A DNA stretch of 64,000 nucleotides from Zelopaecilomyces penicillatus. Taxonomy: Eukaryota > Ascomycota > Sordariomycetes > Hypocreales > Pseudodiploosporaceae. The stretch is from positions 2,480,001 to 2,544,000 of the forward strand of contig VCCP01000003.1 of assembly GCA_005765155.1 (NCBI GenBank), read 5' to 3'. Each line of letters opens with the position of its first letter. Within the stretch, counting starts at the first letter, position 1. The notes below the pieces were generated by a model that did not search any database, was not told the origin of the DNA, and worked only from the letters and a program-made list of their open reading frames with translations. This document shows, one piece after another, positions 13,483 through 27,667 of this stretch. A program made the position numbers and the translations under genes.

Positions 13483-15993
13483 TATTAATAAAGGTCTATA
13501 TATATTATACTTATATAGTTAATTAAAAGGTAGAGCCTTTTAATTAATTATAAAATCTCTAGAATATTATAAAATTTAGAATATAAACCCTATACTAGAT
13601 AATATTAATCTTATTATTATAATTTATACTTTATCTTAATACTTTTCTATAATCTATAATCTATAATTTATATTATAATATTAGAAAATTATATTATTTT
13701 TATAATTACTTAAGCTATTCTTATTAATTATAAATATTTATTTTAAGCCTAAAAAGCTCTTTCCTTAATTAAGGCTAATAAAAAATATAAAATAAATATC
13801 TTTTATATTAATTAAATAATAATCTTTATTTTAAGGAATAATTCTTTCTTTTATTATATTAAATACTTTTAAGCCTTAATTAATAAAAAAATAAAGTCTT
13901 AATAACATATATATTTTAATCATAATATAATAGTTTTTTTATTGTAAAGAAATAGATTAAAGCTATTATAAATAATCTTTAATAATAATATAATCCTTAT
14001 ATTAATAATTTATTAAAGATATAATATTCTAGATAATTAAATAAATATCTAGAGATTATAAAAATATAGATTAAAACTATAAAAAATCCTAATATTTTTC
14101 TTTCAAAGATTTATAAAGATTATTATAATTTATTAAATTAATACTTTAAAAATATAAAATAAAATAAATATAAAATTTAAATTATTTAGATTTATATTTA
14201 TATATTTAGATTTAAGTGATTTATATAAAATAACTTAAAGATATTAAAATCCTTAATTTTAATAATAAGGAGTTTTTAATTTTTATTAATATAATTAATA
14301 TTATTAAAAGCTTTATTTTATTATAATTTATTTTTAAAATATATTTTATAAGATATTAATTAATTTAAAGTTAATAAAAGTATATATTCTATTAGATTTA
14401 ATATAGGCTTTAATAATAATAAGATTATTTTTAATTAACTTTATTATTTAAATAATTAATCTTAAAAGAAATTATTTATAATATAATATTCTAGCTTTTA
14501 TATTAAGAATTAATTTAATTATAATAAATAGCTTAAATTATTTAAGGCTATAATTAATATAATAAAAATACCTTTAATTAATTAAATAAATATAAAAAAA
14601 ATCTTTAGATTATTAATTATTAATAGCTTTATAAAATATATAAAACTAGAGTTTATTAAATATTATAATAAATTTAATATTACTTTTATTATCTTTTTTT
14701 ATATTCTATATATATCCTTTAATCTCTTAATATTAATATTTTTTAATCATTAAAATATATATTAAAGGCTCTATAAGAATATTCTTTTGTTAAAAACCTT
14801 ATCTTTTTATATCTTAACTTTATTATAGCTTTTTAATATATTTATAATAAAGGGTTTATTATTTATAATATTATAAATAAAATTATAAAAATCAGAATTT
14901 TCTTTTTAATTAATAAATATATTATTAAATATCTTCTTAATAAATAATACTAAAAATAATAAATAATTAATTTAATTTATTTTTCTTTATTATTAAAAAT
15001 AGCCTGCTTTTAATATATTATAAATATTATTTAATATATCTATAAATATTATATTAATTATTTAAATTTATTAATATATAAGGACTTAATTAACTATTTT
15101 AAAATAATTAAAGCTATTATTTTTAAATTATATATTAATAATTCTATTATTAATTAAATAAAATATATAAAAGATTTTATAAATATTTGAAAAAGAGATA
15201 AAGCTAGTAAATTAATAACTATTTTCCTATTAATATTAGTCTTATTATTATTTATTAATAAATTTAAATAATCTTAAAGAAAAACATAAAAAAAGAATAA
15301 AACGATTAGATTTAAATTATATATTTAGCTCTTTATTAATATATATAATAGTTAAAGGAATAATAAAGTATTTTAAAGATATAGCTTATAAATATTATTT
15401 TAAAGAATTTATTTTTATAAAAATAGCTTAAGTTTATTAAAAAAGATTAAAAATATCTTTATTTTAAAATATAAGATAAAAAACTATATAATAAATAATA
15501 TAATAGCTTAAATTTTAAGATTATAAATATAATATATACTTAATATTATTATCTTTAAGCCTAAGATTAAGCTAATATATTAACTAATACCTTAATTAAT
15601 AATATAAATTATAGCCTTATATTTTATATTATAAAAGAATATAATTTATTATAAAGGATTAATAAATGATATAAGTAAAGGCTATAAAAAAAGAAAATAA
15701 AAATTAAATATATTATATAACCTTATATATAGTCTTATATAAGGGCTTTTTTATTATATATATATATAGCTTAAATTTTATATTATTAATTAGAAATATA
15801 AATATATTTAAATTAATATTATAAATATAAAATAATATAGTAATTAATAAAAAAAAATACCTTATTTATTAATATATTTATATATTAATTTAATAATCTG
15901 AATTTTATAGTATTTTAATAATTTTATAGCTAATTAAAAGGCTTTATCTTTTAATTAACTGCTTAAATATAATATATATAGACCTTTATTAAA
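13483..15993. mobile_element. Inverted-repeat element C (about 2.5 kb, RIP-degraded)
   Basis: Sequence from about 13483 (TATTAATAAAGGTCTATATA...) matches the reverse complement of sequence ending at about 15993 over roughly 110 bp. The match includes the AGGTCTATATATATTATA block and an AATTAAAAGRYARAGCCTTTT block. It differs in sequence from elements A and B. No open frame survives and the ends are approximate. Confidence 0.55.
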
Positions 15994-17364
15994 AGATAAT
16001 AATATTATTTTTAATCTATAATTTTTAAGATATAATATTATATTAATTTATATTATTCTATAAGATTAAAATTACTTTATATAAATAAGATTAATTTTCT
16101 TTTAATAATATTATAATTCTATTTATAGGCTTCTTATAATTATATTATTATATTAATTAATTATTCTCTTTATAGATTATCTTAAAATAAATAAGGCTAG
16201 ATATATAATATAAATCTAGGCTTATATTTTATTATAAAGAAAATCTTAAATATAATATAATTAATTTAATTTATTAATATAAGTATTTAATTATTATAAC
16301 TATATAATAAATATAAATAATTCTTTTATATAATAATTTTATAATTGAAATTATATTAAAAAATCTAATATTATATATATATATAATAAATATCCTTTAA
16401 ATATCTTTTTTAAAATCCTATAAAACCAAGATTAGTTTTATAATAAATATTTATTTTAATATTTTAAAAGCTAAATCTTTTATATTATTTTATTAAAAAA
16501 GAGTTCTTTTATTTATTAAATAAATAAGTAGCTTAAGTAAAATAAAAAGAATAAAATAAATACTTAATAAAACTTAAAAAGCTTTTAATTTCTTATATTT
16601 ATATAGATATCTCTTACTTCTTTATAATTATAATCTTTTTTAAAACTAGATATATAGCTTTTTTTATCTTAATTATAAATCCTAAATATTAAATAATAAT
16701 TAAAATAAATATATATTTATTTATATTAAAATATAAGCTAGTCTTTTATCAATATATAAGGATGTTTTAAATACTTTAAAAATAATACTTTTTAAAGCTA
16801 TTTATATATATATAGATATTATCTCAATATCTTATAATAAAATTATTCAAGATATATTCTAAGATTATATAAATATATCTTTAAAAGGTTATAAAGATAC
16901 TTAATAAAATATTGTAAACTATTTAAATAAATTAAATTAAATCTATAATATTATAAGGTATTTGTTTTTATAATCTAGATTATATAAAAGATAAAATAAA
17001 TATTTAATTTAGAAATTAATAGGTATTAAATAATAATCTTAATATTTTTTTAATTAAGAATAATAAGTATTAATTCTTTATTATAATTCTATTTAAAATT
17101 TAATAACTTATATAAGATCTCTATCTTTTTATAGCTATCTTTATAAAAAGAATAAAGATAATTATTAAAACAAAACAAGCATTAATTTATTTTATATTTA
17201 TTAATTTTATAATTTATCTTTATATCTTTAATAAATTATCCTATAATAAATTATATAAGGGTTTTTAAAATAGATTTATTTATTTATTATTTAATTCAGA
17301 TTTAAATTTAAATATAATAATTTATTATTTTTAAATATAAGGATAAATTATTAATTTCCTTTCT

Positions 17365-17437
17365 ATTAAATAATATTATAAAATTAAATAATATTATAAA
17401 ATTAAATAATATTATAAAATTAAATAATATTATAAAA
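17365..17437. repeat. 18-bp tandem repeat, four copies
   Basis: The unit ATTAAATAATATTATAAA is repeated four times head to tail without mismatch. Confidence 0.9.
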
Positions 17438-18465
17438 TTATATAATTCTTTAAAGAGTTATAATAGGAATATTATATTTTATATTTATTTTAAATAGATT
17501 ATTTAAAGTATTATATTATTAAATAATATCTATTAAAATAATATTTATTTTATAAATATTATAATAAGAAATTTATTTATATTATATATCTTTTTTCTTT
17601 ATTCTTTTAATAATAAATATAAATCTTATAACTATAATAATATTTATATATTTTAATTAAATAATTTATTTTTTATAATTATTTAATTTATTTAATTAAT
17701 TTAGAATATTTTCTTTTTAATAATAAAATAAATGTATTTATATTATATTTAGAATAATTTTAAGATTAAGCTTTTTAATAATTTTAGTATTATATATATA
17801 ATTATATTAAAATCCTAATTATTAATATTTATATATATTTTTGTTATAAAATATAAACTATAATCCTTAATCAATTTTATAATAATATTAAATATATTTA
17901 ATCTTAAAGAATATATTAAATCTTATCTTAATTATTAATTTATTAATTATATTATAATATTTATATTTTAAATTAATTTATATATTTATAAATATAATAG
18001 AGTTTAAAAGAATAGATATTAAAAATAGATATTTATTTAATCTAGCTTTAATCTTCTATTTTTTCTTTATTATAATCTAATATTAATCTTTCTTTTATAT
18101 TATTATATAATTAATATATATTTAAATAAGATTTAAATAGAAAATAAATTAGTTATTTTATTTTTTAATTTAAAAGTAAATATTATATTAAAATTAATAA
18201 TATTAATAAAATATTATAATTATAATTATAATTATATAAAATAATATTAATTTTATAAATATTCTTAGTTTTTATAATAAATATAAATATTTTCTCTTTT
18301 TTTATTTAATATTTTAATTTAATTAAGATCTATTTTATAATTAATTAATTATATTAATATAAATGATTTAATTCTTTTTTAATTCTTTTAAAATCCTATA
18401 TAATATTGAATTATAGCTATTATATTAATATTAATCTAAATAAAAAGGATTATGTATAAGATAAA

Positions 18466-18500
18466 TTTTTATTTTTATTTTTATTTTTATTTTTATTTTA
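18466..18500. repeat. (ATTTTT)n hexanucleotide tract
   Basis: About five to six units of a six-base ATTTTT repeat. It is a simple tract without further signal. Confidence 0.8.
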
Positions 18501-20160
18501 TAATAATTTAATAATAAAAAATATAATAAATATATAAATTATTTTAATTTAAATTAATATCTTATATTTAATAATTAAATATATTATAAAGCTTAATTAA
18601 ATTTATTAAATTAAGCTATATTATAATTTTTAATATTATAAAATTTTATTTAAAATATATATAGAAAAAATAAAAAGAATTTATTAAAATATTATTTAAT
18701 ATACTTTAATTTAATCTTAATTATATCCTTATAAGAAGGATTATAAAATATTAATATTATATATTCTAAAAGCTTATCTAGATTATATATTTAATTTAAT
18801 CTATTTATTAAATAAAACTCTTAAATATATCTTTTAAAGGATATTATATAATACTTTAAATAATATTCTATTAATTCTTATATCTCTTATTAAAATCCTT
18901 GTTAATACTAACTCTATAATAAATAATTATTAATTAAATTAAAAAGACATTTTATTATTATAAAATAATTAAAATAAAAAAAGAGATATATATTTAAAAT
19001 AAATAAGTTTCTTTATCTTTCTTTTTAAATTATTAATTTTATAATCTTAACTAATAATTTATATCTTTATATAAAGAATAATCTATTTATTCTTTTATAA
19101 TTGAATATATAAATCCTTAAAGATAAATAAAATAGATTATTAATATTTTTATATAAATAACTATTCTATTTTAAAGAATATATCTATTCTTTTAATAAGA
19201 TATAAAGAGGGAGTTTATTAAGTATAATAAACTAGTATTATATTTATTATAAATAGATATTAAGAATAATATTAATAAACTTAAAAAGAGAGAGAAATCT
19301 TTATTTTAATCTCTTTTCTTATATTAATAAAGCCTGATCTAGGCCTATCTTATCTTTATACTTAAAACTTAGGCTTTAAACCTATACCTATAATATATTA
19401 ATATATTTAAATCTTATTTTAGATTTATAATTTCTCTTTATAAATCTATTTTTCCTATTTAATTATTTAATTATTTTATTAATATTTCTTTTTATTTTAA
19501 TTATTATATTAAGTATTTTCTATTATTTATTTATAAATTTATTTCATATTATATAAATCCTTTTATTAATATTATAATTTTTAAATAATTATATTTATAT
19601 AATATAATAAATAATTTAATTTATTTATTTATTAATTATATAATTATAATAATATTTTTAATTTTATTATATAGAATTTTATTATTTATTATTAATATTA
19701 ATATTTCTTTTTTATATTTTCTTTAATATTTAAATATTTTTATAATAATAAAATATTTATTAATATATTTCTTTTTTATTATATCTTTATTATATCCCTT
19801 TTTTATTTTATTAATAGATTTTTAATATTATTATAATTTAATTCTTTAATAAATAAATTAAATTAACTTTTATATTTAATATATTTATTATTATTATAAT
19901 AATTATTAATATTTTAAATTATAAAGCCTTATATTTTAATATTAAAATAAATAATCTAGTTAAAATAAAAATATATATTTATTTAATCTTTTATTAAATA
20001 ATAGACTAGATTTATTTTATCTTAAAGTTTTATTCCTTTATATATATTAAGATCTTTTTTTTAAAGATTAATTTTATTTAAATCTATTATATAATCTTTT
20101 TTAGAATTTTTATTTAATTTATAAATATTTAAAAAAAAATTAATATAAAAAATTCTATAT

Positions 20161-20209
20161 ATAATCTTTTATAATTTTTTATAATTTTTTATAATTTTAT
20201 TTTTATATT
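20161..20209. repeat. 10-bp tandem repeat
   Basis: The unit ATAATTTTTT is repeated three times exactly, with partial units on either side. Confidence 0.8.
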
Positions 20210-20669
20210 ATATTATATTAATAAAATAAAGATATTCTTTTAAAATATTTAATAAAAAAAGGTAATATTTATTTTTTATAATATATAATAATAATTTAAA
20301 ATAATTAAAATAAATAATATTTATTAATAATATATATATTATATTTCTTTTCAAATTTAAGATTTCTTTAAATATTGAATAATATAAATCTGAAATATAA
20401 TATTTAATTAATATTTAATTTTAGGATTTTTATTTTATATTATTTTAATTAATTTTTAAGATTTTTAATCTATTTTATATTTATTATTTATTTTTAAAAA
20501 GATATTTTATTATTTTAAATTTTATAATTATAATATAAATTAATTTTAAATAATTTATATTATTTAATATAATTTAATAAGATATTTTAATTATTAATAT
20601 ATAATAATATATATTTTATTCTTTAATATATAGATTTTGAAACTATATAATATTATAATATTATAATAT

Positions 20670-20794
20670 TATAAAGCTATTTAAAGGCCTATAGTCTAGC
20701 CTAATAAACCAAAAGATCTAATAATAATAGCTTTAAGTACTATACTAAGCCTTATAATAGCTTATATAGCCTATCTTAATAGAATAGTATTATA
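20670..20794 (+). mobile_element. Solo LTR of the 125-bp TRIM family
   Basis: This is a single unit of exactly 125 bp, nearly identical to the terminal repeats of the TRIM at 606-1097. It is flanked on both sides by AATAT (20665-20669 and 20795-20799). A lone LTR with its own 5-bp target duplication is the known product of recombination between two LTRs. Confidence 0.75.
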
Positions 20795-23156
20795 AATATA
20801 TTAATTAATATATATATATTATTTTATATTTATTAATTAAGGATTAAAAGCCTTATTATTAAATAAAATTATTTATTAAATTATTATAATAAAATATATC
20901 TTTTTAATAACTTTTATAATAAATCTATTTTTTTAAAGATATTAATAAGATTAAATTATTTTTTTACTTTATTATTAATTAATAATAAATTTAATAATTT
21001 TCTTTATTTTTTTTATTCTTTTATAATAAATCTTCTTTTATAATTTTTAAGTAAGATCTTTTTATTTATAATCTTTAATAATATTTATTATTATTTATAT
21101 AAATTCTTTATTTTTTCTTTATTTATAATAATTTACTTTAATATTTTTTATTTAATTATATATTAAATATATAGATCTTGTTTTTTATTTATTTAAATTT
21201 TCATACTTTTTAAATCTTTAAATCTTTATCCTATTTTTTTATCTTTATTAAATATAAATATATATTTAATATTACTTAATAAGTATCTTTATAAATAAAT
21301 AAATTTAAATTATACATTAATAAATTTATATATTTTAAGGTTTTAAAAGATTTTATTTATTATTATAATTATTATTATATTAATTTATTTAATAATTTAT
21401 AATATTTATATAATTTTTAATATTCTATTATTTATTTTAAGTTTTATTAAATTATATTTTTATTATAAATATATTTTATATTTATTATTATATAATATAT
21501 TATATAATATATTCTATTAATAAATATTATATTTTAATTATTAATTATACTTTTAAATATTCTTTAATTATATAATAATAAGATTCTTAATTATATATCT
21601 ATTTATTATTTAATAATATAATAAATTAATCCTATAATTAAGATTAATCTTTTGTTTTATTTATAGATTATTATTATTATTGTATTTAATAAATATTTAT
21701 ATTTTATATCTTTTAGAAAAATTAAGATATTTCTTATATAAATCCTATAATAATATTAATAATTATTAAATAAAATAATATATATAATATTATTATAAAT
21801 TACAATTTATTTTATAATTTATTTAATATTTTAAATCTTTTAAATATATCTTATAATAAAATATCTATTACTTTATTTATTTTATTATTTAATATAATGT
21901 TAAATAATTTAATTATAATCATCTTATATATACTTATATAAAGATTTTAATTATATACCTTTATTAATATATTTATTAAATAACTTTATAGGATATATAG
22001 TTTTCTTATATTTTTAAGTATAAATAATATAATAGCTTATCTTTTATTATATATAATAATTTTATATTTAATCGCTTTTTATTTATATTATATTTTTATT
22101 TAGATTTTTAGATTTTAATTATTTTAATAAATACATTATTTTTTATATATCTTTAATAAATTTATCTTTTATTATTAATTAATATTATAATTATAAAGTA
22201 ATATATGTCTTTATTTTAAATATTATTAGACTTATTTATTATTATTCTTTTATTAAAATCTTTTTAAAATCTTTTATAAAACTTATCCTTTTTTAAGATA
22301 TAATATAGATTCAATCTATATTAATTAATATAAATAAATATTTTATTTTCTTTACTATATTTATTTTATTTTTTATTATATTTATATTAAATATATTAAT
22401 TTAAAATCTATATAATCTAATAAATAAGTATATATAAAAAGATTTTAAAGATAATATAATTAATTAAAGAGTTTTAAAAAAAGATAATATTTTATATAAA
22501 TATTTATAATAATCTAAAAAAATAATTATTAAAAATAATAATATTATTAATATATAGTTTAATAAATTCTTTATAAAGATATAATGTTTAATTTATAAAT
22601 TATTATACTATTATAAATTTATTATTAAATCCTATTAATATAATATAAGATATTTTTAATCCTTATATATTAATTATAATTATTTTATTTTTGTTTTTAT
22701 TAATAATTAATAAAAGAATTTTAATATCTTTAATATTAATATATTTTTTATTTTTTAAGGATAATATTATTTCTTTTTATAAAAAGATTAAAATAAATTT
22801 TTAATATATTAATTTTATTTAATTCTTTTAATTAATAATAATTCTTTTTTTATTTATTTATAATTTATTATTATATGATAAAAATAAGATAATTAAAAGA
22901 TATTAGGTTTTTTAATTAATTTATATATTCTTATTTATAAAAACTTACTTTTATAATATTAAGAAATATTCTATCTATAATTTTAATAAATAAAGCTTTA
23001 TTATTAATTTCTTATTTTATTAATCTTTTATTAGATTAATTCTTATTTTATATTTTTCATTTATTAAGATTATTCTTTAATTATATTATATATAATAAGA
23101 TTTAAATAATCTTATAATACTATAATCTTTTCTAGAATATTTATATATTTTAAAAA

Positions 23157-23335
23157 GATTTTGATTTAGGATTTATAATAAATAAATAGGAACTAATAAT
23201 TTTAATAATTATATTAATACTAAAGCTTATACCTATATCTATATATTCTAGATAAATAGCTTATAATACTATAAATAAAGACTATAATTATATATCATAT
23301 TTTATATTTTATAATATTATTATAATTATCTCTTA
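23157..23335. repeat. Left member of a direct-repeat pair about 6.2 kb apart (LTR candidate)
   Basis: About 180 bp starting near TTTAGGATTTATAATAAATA match 29366-29555 in the same orientation. The match includes AATTTTAATAATTATATTAA and TAGATAAATAGCTTATAAT. The spacing and direct orientation would suit LTRs of a gypsy-size element, and a minus-strand gypsy reverse transcriptase lies between the two copies. No coding sequence lies in the repeat. Confidence 0.5.
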
Positions 23336-25131
23336 TTTTTATTAAGTATTACCTTAATATTTATATATTGTTTTATTTATATTATATAGTTTTTTAATTT
23401 TAATATATATATTTAAAAATCCTTATATTTTAAGATATTTATTTTTCTATTTCTTTAGATATTCCTTAATATATTATCTTTTATATTTAATCTTTTTATT
23501 TTTTAATTATTATATATTAGCCTTTTAAATAAATTATTAAATAATTATTATAATTATTATAATTAATAAAAAAGCTATTAAAACCTTAATAATTATTATA
23601 TAAAAATATTATAAAAGGTTTAATATTCTTATTATTAAATAGTATTAATATAATTATTATTTAAGATTTATAATTAAAAAGAATATAAAGATAATAAATA
23701 AGGAATAATAACCCTATAAATTTATAATAATTAAATATAGTTTTATCTTTACTTTATTAGCTTATTATATTAATTATATTAAATATAATAATAATTATAA
23801 TCTATAAGTTTTTTTTTTTAAAAAAAAAATATTATTAATATTTAATTTTAATCCTTTAATATTAATAATTAATAATATTAAAAATTTAATTTAAATTCTT
23901 GACTTTTTATATAAATTTAATTATCTTTATCTTATAATAATTAAATAAGATATTTTTTCTATAAAGAAATAATAAAATATTATTAATCTTTTTATTAATA
24001 TTTATTTAATTTTTAAGATTATTAAAATAATTTATTAATAAAAGTTTAAATTAATTAAAATTAAAAAGCTATTAAACTTAAATATATTAAATTAAAGATT
24101 ATTTATTAAAACCTTTAATTAAAAAAAGAATTATAAATTAATAAATAATATATTTATTTTTATATATATTTTTTATATTTATTAATAGCTATTTATTAAT
24201 ATTTAATAATAGCTAATAAAAAATATATATTAAAAGATATAAATTTAATATTATAAAAAAATATTTAAATAATATAATAATTAGGGTTTAAAGCTTTATA
24301 TTAATAATAAAGGATATATTATTTAATAATTAACTTTATCTATTATTATAAATAAAATTTAAGCCTTAATTAATAATAATATAATTATATTTAAGAATAT
24401 TATTATAAGGATTAAATTTTTATTAATTTTTATTTAAATTTAAATAATATTTTATTATATTTTTATTTTTTTAAAATAATAATTTATTTTATTTAGGAAT
24501 TTTTATTAATTTTATAATATATCTTTAATATAATCCTTTATTTTCTTTATAGCTTCTTTAATTAATCTTTTTACTTTTATTTATATTTATTAAATACCTT
24601 AATAAGTTTTAAAATATTTATATCCTTTTCTAAAATCTATTAATTATATTTAAAAGGCTAATCCTATTATTTTATTAAATAATAAAATTCTTTTTAAATA
24701 ATAATCTTTTTTTTTTTTAATTTCTTAATTATCTTTATCTTTTAAATCTAATATTAAAAGTTTATGATTAAAGGAATCTTAATATTATTTCTAAGATTCT
24801 AATAATAATATATAAAAGATATTATAAATTTATTAATATTAATTTAATTAAGCTAAATAATATATTTATAAATTAATTTATTAAAAAACTTTAAAAAAAA
24901 AAAAATCTTAAATATTTTTTTTTTTTATTTTTATTTTTAAATAAAGGTTTTCTATATTTAATATTATTATATTATCTTTTTTAAAGATAAATAATTAATA
25001 AATTTTATTATAGCCTTTTATTTATTTTTTTATTATTTTTATATATTTTATTATTAAATTCTTTTATAATTTTAAGAGTCTTTATATATAGTATTTTATA
25101 ATAGATAATTTATTCTTAAGATTAGGGTTAA

Positions 25132-25629
25132 AATTATAACAGCTTTAAATAGATTAAATAAGCTTAGTATACAGGGTTAGCTAAAAAAGGCTAGAGATAG
25201 GCTTAATTTATTTAAAAGATTAAGGGTTTAAATTTATAAAGCTATCCAGAGGCCTATAGCCTAGCCTAATAAACTAAAAGATCTAATAATAATAGCTTTA
25301 AGTACTATACTAAGCCTTATAATAGCTTATATAGCCTATCTTAATAGAATAGTATTATAGAATTATATATAGGTTAGGCTAGCTTATAAGGCTCTTTAAA
25401 GTCTTAGGGGTTTATATTAGTAGAGAATAGGTAATTTTAAGCCTAAGAAAGCTAAAAAAAGATCTAGTGATTTATAATTAAATTGCCTAGAAAGAGAGGA
25501 TAGTTATAATACTATTCTACTAAAATAGGCTATATAAGCTATTATAAGGCTTAGTATAGTATTTAAAGCTATTATTATTAAATCTTTTAGTTTATTAAGC
25601 TAGATTATAAGCCTTTAAATAGCTTTATA
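25132..25629 (-). mobile_element. Truncated TRIM copy in reverse orientation, carrying a nested LTR
   Basis: Read on the minus strand this begins with a 125-bp LTR (25629-25505), followed by the same interior as the TRIM at 731-972. The interior is interrupted by a second, oppositely oriented LTR unit (25235-25359). It stops near 25132, where the second LTR should begin but does not, so the copy is truncated. The interior keeps recognisable landmarks such as the GAGAGGATAGTT end next to the LTR. Confidence 0.7.
25235..25359 (+). mobile_element. Solo LTR nested inside the TRIM copy
   Basis: This is an exact 125-bp LTR unit. Comparison with the uninterrupted interior in the other copy (near 860-885) shows the empty site. 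The insert is flanked by AAATT on the left and GAATT on the right, a 5-bp duplication differing by one G/A change of the RIP type. The family therefore moved more than once. Confidence 0.75.
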
Positions 25630-25999
25630 AATAATTAATATTATGTTAATTTTTCTTTTTTTATAAATAATTATTAATAAATTAATAATAAAATCTATAA
25701 AGATTTTTTTTAAGGTTTATTAGATTTTAATAATAATTCTAGATATTTATATAATTAATAATATTATATAACTATACCTTAATAAATATTATAGCTTATA
25801 ATATATTTATTAATATTTTTATATATAAGATATTAATAGAATTTTATTATAAGAGTTTAATAATATATTTAATATTAAAATAGCTTATTAATAAAATATT
25901 ATAATAAAATTATAAAAGCTTATTCTTAATTAATAAATTATTAAGAATATAAATATAATTTTTTAATCTTATAAAATTATTTATATTTATTAATTAAGA

Positions 26000-27660
26000 T
26001 TCTTGGTTTTATTCTTATTTCTTTAATAATAATTCTTTTTTTTATTTTATTATTTTAATATTTTATTATTAAGCTTTTATTATTAAAAGCTATAAAAATA
26101 ATTTAGATATATTAATATTTATTAAAATTTTATTATTTATAGCTATTTTTATTCTTAATTATAGGAAATTTTATTTATAATTAATTATAATTTTTATTTA
26201 TTAATTTAAAAAGTATTTTAATATTAATAATTTATTATTAATATACTAGATATTTATTATTAATTTAATTAATTTATTATATAATAATAATAATAATTCT
26301 AAATTAATTAAGGCTTTTTTATTTTAATAATTAAATTATTATAAAGATATATCTATTAGATTTAATTTATTAAAATAATATCTTATAATAAAATTATAAA
26401 GTATTAAGGCTATATATTAATATATTTTTTTTAATAGTTTTAATGATATTATAAAGCCTTAAGAATTCTAATAATTAAATAGAATTTCTATCTATTTTAT
26501 TAATTTATTAATATATCTTTATTAATATTAAAAAGAATATATTATAATAAATATTTTTTTATTAAATATATTATAATTTATTTTTATAAAAATAAAATTT
26601 TTAGATTAAAAAACTATTAAATATTAAATGCCCTTATTATTCTTTTATAATATTATTTCTATTATTATATATTTTAAAGTATCTATATTAAATTATATTT
26701 AATATTATAAATTAAAATATCTTAATAAAAATATTTCTTAAAATACCTATTTAAGATATTAAAAAATTTATCTTTTATTATTATTTAAGAATATATTCCT
26801 TAGCTTTTTTTTATTAATATTATTATAAAATAATATATTTAATAATATAATAATATAATAATATTTATAAATAAATCTATAATAAAAATTATAAAATCCT
26901 AAAAAAATTAATATATTTTTATATATTTTTAATTATTTTTATTTTATAATTATTATTATTCTTTCTAGACTTATTAATATTTCTTTTATAAAAAGAAAAT
27001 ACCTTAAAAACCTTATCTTTTCTTAATAAAAATAATATTTTTTAGGATTTATATAGAATTATATAATCCTTAATATTTATAAAATTTATTTTATAAATAA
27101 AAATATATTCTTTATAAATTTTAAAAAAGAATAAAATATTATTAAAATATATAATATAAAGAATATTAAATAATTCTTTTAAAACCTTATATATATAATA
27201 TTAAAATATTATAAATATATTAATTAATGTAAAAGATATTATTAAATATTTATAATAATTATATTAAATATAAAAAATTATTTTTTATTTATTATTTTTT
27301 TTAATTTAGATTTAATAATATATATCTTTAATATTAATTTTTATAAAATATTATATTTTTATAATATAATTAAAAATCTTAAAAATAAAAGATAAAGTAT
27401 AATAATTCTTATTTATTATCTTATTAAAACCCTAGTAATCTATATATAGATATAGATTTCTATCCTTTTTTAAAATAAATAAAATTAATATTTTTATAGG
27501 ATTCTTTAAGAAATAGATTTAATTTAATTTTATATTCTTTTTAAGATATATTTATAATTCCTTTAATTTATTTTATAAAAATAAATAGATTACTTTATAA
27601 AAAGATAATATATATAGTAATAGATTAATTATATAATCTATTTCTTTATATATTAATAAA
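26000..27660 (-). pseudogene. RIP-destroyed Ty3/gypsy pol relic, reverse-transcriptase core near 27240-27540
   Basis: On the minus strand, about 27510-27360 decodes to a string with KKDR, then Y-L-Y-I-D-Y, a stop, GFNKI and later NKNYY. This follows the conserved gypsy reverse-transcriptase block (KKDG..LR.CVDYR.LN..T.K..YP in the family) position by position, with G to A and C to T changes and in-frame stops. Sequence to the left continues AT-rich without readable landmarks, so the left limit is a guess. The element is non-functional. It may be the interior of the element whose terminal repeats are 23157-23335 and 29366-29555. Confidence 0.6.
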
Positions 27661-27667
27661 ATACTAG

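Noticed and set aside
16380..16720. A possible copia-type integrase relic
   Set aside because: A few words looked suggestive, but too few positions match and the spacing could not be confirmed, so no class is assigned.
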